A stretch of 10,085 bases of DNA from Candidatus Hodarchaeota archaeon (GTDB lineage: Archaea > Asgardarchaeota > Heimdallarchaeia > Hodarchaeales > Hodarchaeaceae): the NCBI GenBank assembly GCA_016839665.1, contig JAEOTU010000203.1:1-10085 (forward strand). The letters are read 5' to 3'. This document shows positions 1 through 5,889 of the stretch, piece by piece. Position 1 is the stretch's first letter; the number at the start of each line of letters is the position of its first letter. The position numbers and the translations under genes are program-made. The notes beneath the pieces were generated by a model that did no database searches, was not told the origin of the DNA, and saw only the letters and a program-made list of their open reading frames with translations.

Positions 1-1481
1 CCAAAAAATTAGTAGCTCTTTGCTCAAAAAACCAAGACATGACATTTTGGATTTGATCTCCCTCTAAAATGTCCAATTTTCCATCTAAGAATTGATGAAA
101 ATCAAGATAAGTATCTACTAATCTCTTATCTTCTCTATATTTCTCATTAAAGTCAGATAATCTCTCAGAGAACCCTGAACGACGCATCAAATAAACAAAA
201 TAAGCGAGTTTTTTGGCAGAATTATACTCATTATTGGGAAAAGTGTGATTCTTTGTCACTTTATGTGGGGCTTCCTCTTGATATTCGATTCCATAATTTT
301 CCGGATTCTTGTGCAACGCTGAGCCTGGTAAACAGAGTAATTCATGGAAATAAATACCCGTAGGACGTAAATTCAAAACAAAATCCACTGATTCTAGAAA
401 TTGGCTGTAATTGTCACCAGGTAAACCTATTATCAGAGAAAACCACATTTCAACTTTTGAATTCTTTTTCCGTAGTAATCGTATGTTCTTTTTATAGAGG
501 TCAGGATTAAAACGACGGTGTATTTGATTTAATACTTTCGGAGAGGTTGATTGAACACCAAAAGCAAACTCCTCATTCCCCAGTTTCATAATTAAATTCA
601 AAATATTTTCGTCAGTTATGTATTCTGGACTAGCCTCAAAAGTAACAAGTTTTTTATGGACATTTTCTTTGATAATAAACTCCAGAAGCTCTTTTGTACG
701 TTGTTTCTTTAGAAAAGGGTTTGAATCTGTAATATATACCGTCTTGACCTTAGGATGATTAAACAAGTATTTGAAAGCTGGTTTTAACCTCTCAAGGTCA
801 AAATATCTCATTTTTCGTTTTCCCCAAGTGCAGTAAGCACAGGCGAAAGGACACCCTCTCGATGTCTCAATTGCAGCCCGCACTGGGGTTGTGCAACTAT
901 CAAGATAGTCACGATATTCTTTGGTTTCATAAGCTAGAGATAATTCGATGAGTGATTCTAACGGTTGTTCAGGATTCGAGTAAATAGTGCCATTATTTCG
1001 ATATACTAATCCTGGAACCAACTTCAAATCAGTCTTATCAAGGAATGCTTTGAATGCATACTCTCCTTCTCCTACGAAAATAAAGTCAAGATATGTATGT
1101 TCCTCTAACAACTTCTCCCCTATCCCAGTAACTTCAGGGCCCCCGAGTAAAATCAGGGCGTTAGAATTCGAATTTTTGAGTCGCTTTGAGAGCTCTAAGA
1201 TCTTATCAATATTCCAAACATATGTTGTAAAGCCATAAATGTCTGCTTTAAACCTAGACAGATCATCTAAGATCTCCTCATTTGAGGTATTGATCTCATA
1301 CTGGGAGATATGAATTGAATATTTATCAGCAATTCGATTGTCTTTAAGGGCAAAGCTCTTAAGACTAACTGGGGCTAAGTTCAAATCTCTACCAGAGAAA
1401 CTTATTGTAACTAATCTTACTACTTGTTTCAGTTTATTCTCTGTATCTTTGTCTTCATTGGCGAATTTCGTGATTCCTCAT
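1..1481 (-). CDS. B12-binding-domain radical SAM protein (C-terminus cut by window edge, start unclear)
   Basis: Translating the minus strand gives one uninterrupted frame of about 490 codons running off the left edge. Residues are counted from the codon at 1477. The first ~130 form an alternating beta/alpha region (VVRLVTISFSG, ADIYGFTTYVWN, ALILLGGPEV, FIFVGEGEYAF) typical of the cobalamin-binding-like domain ahead of class B radical SAM enzymes, but without a DxHxxG cobalamin motif. The radical SAM CxxxCxxC motif lies at C209, C213 and C216 (GCPFACAYC, codons 853-830), ligating the 4Fe-4S cluster that cleaves S-adenosylmethionine. Downstream FGVQSTSP and LIIGLPGD match the radical SAM barrel. 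The C-terminal part (YFVYLMRR onward) resembles DUF4080-type proteins. The substrate is unknown. An ATG at 1481-1479 behind GGAGGT (1496-1491) is out of frame with the body, whose frame has a TGA at 1480-1478 and no ATG/GTG afterwards. The family call is firm; the 5' end is not. Confidence 0.9.
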
Positions 1482-1564
1482 TTTATGTTTACCTCCAAAA
1501 AAAATAGGCAATAATATTTGTATCAAAAGTCAAGATGTGAAAAGAGAGAGGGTGATAAATCAGC

Positions 1565-1611
1565 CTAGAAGGTAGTGTTCTACAAATAGATAATTTCTTG
1601 ATCCCTTCTAG
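1565..1611. repeat. Inverted repeat with 8-base perfect arms
   Basis: CTAGAAGG (1565-1572) and CCTTCTAG (1604-1611) are perfect reverse complements separated by 31 bases. A small nested hairpin GTAG-TGTT-CTAC lies at 1572-1583, sharing one base with the arm. It sits 85-130 bases upstream of the radical SAM start region and could be a leader-RNA structure or a factor-binding site. The 3' arm followed by GCCA superficially resembles a tRNA end, but 45 bases between the arms is too short for a tRNA. Confidence 0.4.
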
Positions 1612-1615
1612 CCAT
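1580..1615 (-). other. Possible 11-residue leader ORF upstream of the radical SAM gene
   Basis: Reads MARRDQEIIYL then TAG. It is notable only because AGGAG (1626-1622) lies six bases before the ATG, a better Shine-Dalgarno arrangement than most genes here, and because codons 2-5 overlap one arm of the 1565-1611 inverted repeat. That would be compatible with a leader peptide whose translation alters the structure. An ORF this short is common by chance. Confidence 0.2.
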
Positions 1616-1728
1616 TTTTAACTCCTACCTGCAGAGTTTTTAGTGATAATTTAAGTCTATTGGTTCTAATCAAACCACATTATGTTAAAAATAACAAATT
1701 TTCTTAATGATTTGTATTTACGAAGTTT

Positions 1729-1854
1729 CTACCCATATCTTCCAGATGGGTGTTGATAAAAGTCATCATATTGAGATAATAACCAATTTTCAAGCATTGT
1801 TGAGGTCTTTCTTAAACTCTTCATTTTAGTGTCATCTTTTCGTAAAGGAATCAT
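1729..1854 (-). CDS. Possible 41-residue small protein in frame just after the acyltransferase stop
   Basis: After the TGA of the acyltransferase gene (1860-1858) the same frame continues with AAA, then an ATG (1854-1852), and stays open for 41 codons to a TAG at 1731-1729. The product starts MIPLRKDDTKMK and ends HPSGRYG. It is basic and polar, with no membrane segment and no family I recognise. There is no Shine-Dalgarno, so expression would need coupling to the upstream gene or stop-codon readthrough. A chance open frame of this length is plausible in AT-rich DNA. Confidence 0.22.
   Translation of the reverse strand: MIPLRKDDTKMKSLRKTSTMLENWLLSQYDDFYQHPSGRYG
1731..1751. repeat. Short bulged hairpin
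   Basis: ACCCATATCT (1731-1740) pairs with AGATGGGT (1744-1751) as an 8-base-pair stem with a two-base bulge and a TCC loop. It lies about 110 bases past the acyltransferase stop on the minus strand and could mark a 3' end or protect the transcript from decay. No T-run follows on either strand, so it is not a clear terminator. Confidence 0.35.
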
Positions 1855-1857
1855 TTT

Positions 1858-3036
1858 TCAAATGTACTTGAGGGGAGAATCACTATATCTCTTTTTAATC
1901 ATCTGAAACCTAAGACATAGAGGGTGTAAGATCGTCAGCCCTAAAAACCACACAAGTAGCGTTGTCATGAGAGAAAAGGAGTTTAATAAACTAAAAGTTG
2001 TTGGAATAATACTATAAAGATAAAGATGTGCAACATAGAAAAAAAGAGGCGTTGTACCGAACACAACAATAGGAATTGTCCACTTCTGAAACCATACTTG
2101 ATCTTGGAGCTTAAACCCTAAAGAGAGAGCTAGACACATACCGCCTAATGTCCAGAAGAGAAATACTAAACTGGGAGGATATTTCGCAAGAAGAAAAAAA
2201 TGGTTAATTGTGAAGCTTTCAGCAGTAAGATAATTAAATGGCCAACCACCAGGGATATTTAGTGGACCTATTCTAAAAATGAAGAAGGCACCAATACAAG
2301 AGGCACCAATAATCGCTAGGCATTTAGCAATGAGCTGATTACCATTTGATAATTGTTGTTGTTTCTGCACCCAATGGCCAAACACATAACCTAACCCCAT
2401 GACGCCTATCCATGGTATTAGAGGATATAAGCCATAAGGCCATACGGGGTCGAAGAGAGCTACTTGAAAGTAATACAGAAATGCAGGAAGTGCGAAAGCT
2501 ATATCAGAATAGACAAAAAGAGTCATGAGAGGAGAGAATATAATGAGAGTTATGGATAACATCAAAATTACTCGAGTTGGTAAACGTCGTAGAAAAGCTA
2601 AGATTATGATTCCAACACCTATACAGGCAAGAACGCCAAAATAAAATGGAGCAGCGTTAAAAATTAATCCAATTAAAGTCCATTCGATCGCTAAAAGAAC
2701 AACCCCTCGGACAATAAAGTGTTTCGTAATTTCCCACTCTATTGTTCCTTTTTTCAATCGATTTATTTCACTGAGAGCCAAACTGGTTCCTGCTAAAAAT
2801 ATAAAGGTTGGAGCACACCAATGGGAGACAAATCTCATAATAAACTGTAACAAATCAGGAAAAATTGGACGGAATCCTTGTAATCCTTCCATACTACGTC
2901 TCCCTTCATTCCAGTATAAGGATGCATGATCGAGGGCCATTAAAACTACAGCTAACCCGCGAACGAAATCAATCGTAAGGATACGATGAGGTAACGATGC
3001 GTTCTGTTCTTTAATTTCAGTAATATTCATTTTCAT
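1858..3036 (-). CDS. DUF1624 / heparan-alpha-glucosaminide N-acetyltransferase-like membrane protein
   Basis: A 392-residue multi-pass membrane protein of the DUF1624 (HGSNAT catalytic-like) family, related to membrane acyltransferases that move acyl groups across the membrane onto sugars or other cell-surface acceptors. Family signatures visible are RILTIDFVRGLAVVLMALDH (19-37, with the conserved D, RG and DH), SHWCAPTFIFLAGTSL (71-85), YPLIPWIGVMGLGYVFG (204-220), KYPPSLVFLFWTLG (285-298) and TTPLFFYVAHLYLY (328-341). About ten hydrophobic helices can be counted and the C-terminus is basic (IKKRY). H37 is a candidate catalytic residue by analogy with HGSNAT. The ATG at 3036 is followed two codons later by another ATG; upstream GATGG is a poor Shine-Dalgarno. 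It lies 33 bases after the RDD gene, so it is probably the third gene of the PadR operon. The actual acceptor is unknown. Confidence 0.85.
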   Translation of the reverse strand: MKMNITEIKEQNASLPHRILTIDFVRGLAVVLMALDHASLYWNEGRRSMEGLQGFRPIFPDLLQFIMRFVSHWCAPTFIFLAGTSLALSEINRLKKGTIEWEITKHFIVRGVVLLAIEWTLIGLIFNAAPFYFGVLACIGVGIIILAFLRRLPTRVILMLSITLIIFSPLMTLFVYSDIAFALPAFLYYFQVALFDPVWPYGLYPLIPWIGVMGLGYVFGHWVQKQQQLSNGNQLIAKCLAIIGASCIGAFFIFRIGPLNIPGGWPFNYLTAESFTINHFFLLAKYPPSLVFLFWTLGGMCLALSLGFKLQDQVWFQKWTIPIVVFGTTPLFFYVAHLYLYSIIPTTFSLLNSFSLMTTLLVWFLGLTILHPLCLRFQMIKKRYSDSPLKYI

Positions 3037-3069
3037 CCATCATCTGCATATTTTGAAGATGAAAAACAT

Positions 3070-3789
3070 CTATTTCTTGACAACGATCGTTTCAGCTAGG
3101 ATATCAGTGGCTTTCTGATATTCTCCTTGTCCTCTCTCATTCATTAGCATACCAAGAATGATATCGAAAGGTAAGAATTCGGCAATACCAGGTAATTTAG
3201 TAAAATTTCGAACCATTGCTTGTTTCCAAGTCATTCTAATCCCTGAAATATCAACTGCTTGTAACCCCAGAATTTTTTTGCCTATAGTTGCAGAAAATTT
3301 CTTCTCAAAAACGATGAAGTATGAAGAAAATATTATTCCTGCACCTAACACATAAAGAAGAACCAAACAAGCTATTATCAGAAATGATCCTATGTCTAGG
3401 TTTTGTTGTAGTATTTCAAATGCGTCGCCTAGTTCATTGAATGTTAGGAATTGCCACAAATCAATGCCTAAGAATATGACAAAACCAATTATAAGATAAA
3501 TTAAACAAATGCTAACAATCAGGATTCCGTCTATTGCAAAAGCCATAGTACGGATCCCCCATCGCGCAGGTTTTGTACCCCAATCTTGAGAGACACTTAA
3601 ATTCTTAGCTACTTCATGAGGGGATCCATACACAAGATGTGGAGCTCGATTGTCGGCTTTGAGAGCATCCTGTACTTCCTGGCGTAATTCTTTCAATCTT
3701 GGCTTTTTTTTCTCTTTCGAGTAGGGTAATAAACGATCTATTTCCTGAATATAGGAGGAAATTGGATCTGAAAGTTTATTTTTTGACAT
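3070..3789 (-). CDS. HAAS-like domain fused to an RDD-family membrane domain
   Basis: 239 residues. Residues 10-68 are soluble and helical (YIQEIDRLLPYSKEKKKP..LRQEVQDAL....YGSPHEVAKNL), the pattern of the HAAS or permease-prefix domain found in membrane proteins encoded next to PadR regulators. Residues 78-200 form an RDD membrane domain: basic R80 then MAFAIDGILIV, TM helices near 83-108 and 134-160, then ATIGKKILGLQAVD (167-180), a characteristic RDD stretch. The C-terminus is cytosolic. RDD domains are small membrane modules sometimes linked to ion transport or membrane stress, but no defined activity can be read here. The ATG at 3789 is preceded by AAAGGA about ten bases away. The gene starts 20 bases after PadR ends, which supports co-transcription and a functional pair. 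Confidence 0.75.
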   Translation of the reverse strand: MSKNKLSDPISSYIQEIDRLLPYSKEKKKPRLKELRQEVQDALKADNRAPHLVYGSPHEVAKNLSVSQDWGTKPARWGIRTMAFAIDGILIVSICLIYLIIGFVIFLGIDLWQFLTFNELGDAFEILQQNLDIGSFLIIACLVLLYVLGAGIIFSSYFIVFEKKFSATIGKKILGLQAVDISGIRMTWKQAMVRNFTKLPGIAEFLPFDIILGMLMNERGQGEYQKATDILAETIVVKK

Positions 3790-3809
3790 GATAATAAAGT
3801 CCTTTTCAT

Positions 3810-4157
3810 TTATTTTTCAAATTTTTTCAAGTTAAAGGCAATGATCTCATTAAATTGCTTCATATTAGTAATTAATTCATTTAAGAAAGATTTTCCGTCG
3901 CTTGTGAGATGATAGGTTTTTCTATTAGTTTCTGGATCTTCTTTATAATAGATTAGATTCTTATTTTCCAGATCTTTAAGCATTGGGTAAATATTTGAAC
4001 CAATAATAGAAATTTGACCATCTGAGCTCTTTAAAACATCTCGACTTAGCTGAAATGGGTAACCAGGGTTCTCTGCGAGGGCAAATAAGATGAAGGGTTT
4101 GGAATAACCTTTCTTATATTCCGTTTCCATTTTTTGAAGCAATTTGTGATCAGACAT
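3810..4157 (-). CDS. PadR-family transcriptional regulator
   Basis: A winged-helix DNA-binding protein of 115 residues from the ATG at 4157 (118 if the TTG at 4166 is used). The PadR pattern is clear: KPFILFALAENPGYPFQLSRDVL (helices 1-2), IIGSNIYPMLKDLENKNLIYY (recognition helix and start of the wing), ETNRKTYHLTSDGKSFLNEL (wing and following helix), then a short C-terminal helix ending LKKFEK that would dimerise. PadR proteins are usually autorepressors released by small molecules, and many sit next to a membrane partner with a HAAS domain, as here. I prefer the ATG start because a TATA box (4181-4191) is centred 29 bases before it, implying a leaderless transcript, and because the TTG start would lie inside the candidate operator (4165-4182). 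Confidence 0.9.
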   Translation of the reverse strand: MSDHKLLQKMETEYKKGYSKPFILFALAENPGYPFQLSRDVLKSSDGQISIIGSNIYPMLKDLENKNLIYYKEDPETNRKTYHLTSDGKSFLNELITNMKQFNEIIAFNLKKFEK

Positions 4158-4199
4158 GGAGGACAACTCACTATATTGAGTTTATATATATCGAGTCAA
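4157..4199 (-). promoter_or_regulatory. PadR promoter with palindromic candidate operator
   Basis: On the minus strand a TATA-like TATATATAAAC (4191-4181) is centred about 29 bases before the PadR ATG. Between the two lies a perfect inverted repeat, AACTCA (4165-4170) and TGAGTT (4177-4182) with a six-base spacer; arm centres are 12 bases apart, about one DNA turn. A related half-site GAGTCAA (4193-4199) flanks the TATA box on the other side. A dimer bound here would block TFB/RNA polymerase, so autorepression is the simplest reading. Confidence 0.6.
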
Positions 4200-4268
4200 T
4201 ATATTTTGTTCAGCTATTTATAGATTATCTTTAGGGACGAGTCATGATGGATACGGAAATTAGATTTG

Positions 4269-4406
4269 TTACTTCCAGAATTTAATACTCTTATTGAAAA
4301 TAATAGGGATTAAGATGAGTAATGCCAACAACCTTCCAGGATATGAGAACGGATTAGGCATGACTAATGCAACAATAACAAGAGTAAGACTCCCCACTAA
4401 CTTCAT
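4269..4406 (-). CDS. Small hydrophobic protein (45 residues) overlapping the upstream membrane ORF
   Basis: Starts MKLVGSLTLVIVALVM, continues through PNPFSYPG and ends LLALLILIPIIFNKSIKFWK. It has two hydrophobic segments joined by a proline/glycine turn, with a basic C-terminus. Its ATG (4406-4404) overlaps the TGA of the upstream ORF as ATGA, the classic arrangement for translational coupling. GGAGG immediately abuts the ATG, too close to act as an ideal Shine-Dalgarno. Because both ORFs are hydrophobic and the junction is a one-base frame change, they could instead be one four-helix membrane protein broken by a frameshift. No family recognised. Confidence 0.5.
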   Translation of the reverse strand: MKLVGSLTLVIVALVMPNPFSYPGRLLALLILIPIIFNKSIKFWK

Positions 4407-4594
4407 CCTCCAATCCCAAAATAAATAATTCCATAACCAAGAAAAATAAAGAGCATGTATTCAAGTCCTAAAGTATAAGGATAATCGGCCAGGAATAAAA
4501 TGAATGAAATACCAGTAATAATGGCTTGCTCTCGTTGGAGTTGTTTGAAATCTTTATCCTGAAGATGATCTAATTTTTTATGAGAATTTTCCAT
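4403..4594 (-). CDS. Small predicted membrane protein (63 residues)
   Basis: From the ATG at 4594: a charged N-terminus (MENSHKKLDHLQDKDFKQLQ), then two hydrophobic stretches (IITGISFILFLADYPYTLG and EYMLFIFLGYGIIYFGIGG). An upstream TTG at 4606 would add four residues. I prefer the ATG because a TTTATTA box (4621-4615) is centred 24 bases before it, as expected for a leaderless archaeal gene. The lysine-rich N-terminus is probably cytosolic. No known family is recognised. It overlaps the next small hydrophobic ORF by ATGA, so the pair is probably expressed together or is a split single gene. Confidence 0.5.
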   Translation of the reverse strand: MENSHKKLDHLQDKDFKQLQREQAIITGISFILFLADYPYTLGLEYMLFIFLGYGIIYFGIGG

Positions 4595-4613
4595 AATTCT
4601 AACCAATTATCCA

Positions 4614-4623
4614 CTAATAAAGC
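4614..4623 (-). promoter_or_regulatory. TATA-like element of the small membrane-protein gene
   Basis: TTTATTA on the minus strand (4621-4615) is centred about 24 bases before the ATG at 4594, matching the archaeal TATA-to-start distance for a leaderless message. The same core recurs ahead of other genes in the window. Confidence 0.35.
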
Positions 4624-4701
4624 GAAAAATACTACATTCTTCCAATAGATGTACCTATCAGGTGGAACATCTGTATTATAGAATTTGTAAGAAGGTCACG
4701 C

Positions 4702-4968
4702 CTAAAATCCTTTCCCAAAAAATGCTGTGAGGTTAAAATATAGACTGATCTCAGTTTGGTCGGTAAGCTGGATTGTTATTCGATCAAAAACTTGTTGGTT
4801 CTCATTCAGCAATTCTTGTTTGATTAATTTCCACTCCACTCCCCTCATCCCAAAGGTCTTTTCTATATACCGATATTCTGCGTCTATTCCTTCAAAATGA
4901 TCATTTACTTCAGTTATGATAATAGCATCTTTAATTGATTTGCCTTCATTATCCGAATAAGTTACCAT
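4702..4968 (-). CDS. Small conserved-looking soluble protein (88 residues), function unknown
   Basis: A compact acidic protein with no membrane segment. The pattern DAIIITEVNDHFEGIDAEYRYIEKTFG (14-40), GVEWKLIKQELL (43-54), then VFDRITIQLTDQTEISLYFNLTAFFG (60-85) suggests an alpha-helical front and a beta-hairpin-rich back ending in a hydrophobic strand and aromatic tail. From memory this resembles a family of roughly 80-90 residue bacterial proteins of unknown function with DAIII...EY...FG...W and a final xFDIxxFFG strand; that likeness is a recollection, not a search result. GGAG (4982-4979) lies ten bases before the ATG, with a TATATAC box slightly further up (4990-4984). It lies 69 bases downstream of the decarboxylase gene and may be transcribed from its own or that promoter. 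Confidence 0.65.
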   Translation of the reverse strand: MVTYSDNEGKSIKDAIIITEVNDHFEGIDAEYRYIEKTFGMRGVEWKLIKQELLNENQQVFDRITIQLTDQTEISLYFNLTAFFGKGF

Positions 4969-5037
4969 TTTGTATAATCTCCAGTATATATGTTAGTGAA
5001 ACGTGAGAAAAGTGAAAACTAATAATTAGAGAGTTCA

Positions 5038-5826
5038 TTACTCTGGAAATGGATCCCACATTCTAAACGCATACGGAGCGAACGTCATGGGATCAGTTTC
5101 AGCTATTGCTGAGATTTCTTGCATGACATTATTACTGATTGAGTAGATAGCCCCAAGAATTTTAACGACTTCAACTTCGGCCCATGGATCATATTGAGAT
5201 TCCTTTAAAGTTACCTTAGCCATACCAATTTCAGTTGTCTGTTGATCTACAGTAATAAATTGCTTAAGTAGATGAAAAGAGGGTTGGATGGTTGATTCAA
5301 CAGGTTTTTGACCGTGTAAATAATTAAATACCGTCATTCCCCCCTTACTAGTTAACAGTTCTACAAATGTCTGGAATTCTTCCTCATTAACGGTTCCTGT
5401 TAAGCTAGCTTGTATCTCCATGAAGCGAATCCCGTGGCGTTCTGTCCAACCAACGACATTCTGGCCATCTTTTTTCAATTGAATTTGTGCAATTTTCTTA
5501 GGATATCCACCTAACTCCCGACCTCCAGCCATCGCCATGTCATTCGTAACTGGCATTGAAAGACAATGGAATCCAGGCTCCCCCTTGAACATTGCTCCTA
5601 AGAAGAGAGCACTTTCATAATAAGGTGAGCCAAAATTCGTTTTCGGGTAATTAGCAACAAAAGAGAATACTAAAGGATCCTGCATCGGCTCTAATGGGGG
5701 AGGAAGAAGCTTTTTGATGATATCTTCCTTTGTCAACCATAAAACAGCCAGCATTTCAGCGTTGTAGAAAGAGGGTCTCAAAGACAATGATCGATTTATA
5801 TCTTCAAAATTCTTAACAAAACTCAT
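5038..5826 (-). CDS. Acetoacetate decarboxylase family protein
   Basis: 262 residues, against 244 for the Clostridium acetobutylicum enzyme, which converts acetoacetate to acetone and CO2 through a lysine Schiff base. The diagnostic segment GGRELGGYPKKIAQ (101-114) carries the adjacent lysines K110 and K111, corresponding to the catalytic K115 and pKa-perturbing K116 of the clostridial enzyme (GRELSAYPKK). Other matches are YNAEMLAVLWLTKEDIIKKLLPPPLEP near the N-terminus, YYESALFLG (69-77, with a glutamate equivalent to the active-site E76 region) and the C-terminal SISNNVMQEISAI. No signal or membrane segments, so it is cytosolic. The family also contains enzymes acting on other beta-keto or unsaturated acids, so acetone formation is not proven. 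No CoA-transferase or thiolase gene is nearby to tie it to solvent or ketone metabolism. A weak AGGAAG lies ahead of the ATG. Confidence 0.9.
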   Translation of the reverse strand: MSFVKNFEDINRSLSLRPSFYNAEMLAVLWLTKEDIIKKLLPPPLEPMQDPLVFSFVANYPKTNFGSPYYESALFLGAMFKGEPGFHCLSMPVTNDMAMAGGRELGGYPKKIAQIQLKKDGQNVVGWTERHGIRFMEIQASLTGTVNEEEFQTFVELLTSKGGMTVFNYLHGQKPVESTIQPSFHLLKQFITVDQQTTEIGMAKVTLKESQYDPWAEVEVVKILGAIYSISNNVMQEISAIAETDPMTFAPYAFRMWDPFPE

Positions 5827-5857
5827 AGGTCAATCTTCCTTCAAAATTAGCTTTTCG

Positions 5858-5867
5858 TTTATTAAAG
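5858..5867. promoter_or_regulatory. Shared TATA-like element between divergent genes
   Basis: TTTATTAAAG is the most TATA-like stretch in the 63-base gap between the decarboxylase (minus) and hydrolase (plus) genes. Its centre is about 28 bases before the hydrolase ATG (5890), right for a leaderless message, and about 36 bases before the decarboxylase ATG (5826), allowing a leader of about ten bases. One bidirectional element could serve both genes. Confidence 0.45.
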
Positions 5868-5889
5868 AGGTGCGACTTAACGAGAATAA

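Larger units (their letters stand above)
1482..1857. other. 376-base spacer between the radical SAM gene and the acyltransferase operon
   Basis: No substantial gene is visible on either strand. The spacer contains the Shine-Dalgarno-like GGAGGT (1496-1491, minus) of the radical SAM gene and an AT-rich stretch at 1509-1520 that could be its TATA element. It also holds a long-loop inverted repeat (1565-1611), a bulged hairpin (1731-1751), an 11-codon ORF with a good Shine-Dalgarno (1580-1615, minus) and a 41-codon ORF directly after the acyltransferase stop (1729-1854, minus). No tRNA fold was found. Confidence 0.6.

Noticed and set aside
227..240. Suspected frameshift near the radical SAM C-terminus
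   Set aside because: Re-reading the bases showed the frame (…TFPNNEYNSAKK…) continues without interruption.
987..1238. Plus-strand open frame of 83 codons
   Set aside because: Lies entirely opposite the radical SAM coding frame, has low-complexity Ser-rich translation and no promoter.
1565..1614. Possible tRNA (arms ending in CCTTCTAGCCA)
   Set aside because: Only about 45 bases between the paired arms, no recognisable anticodon or T-loop sequence.
3158..3355. Plus-strand open frame opposite the RDD gene
   Set aside because: Antisense shadow of a well-supported gene; no family pattern or start signals.
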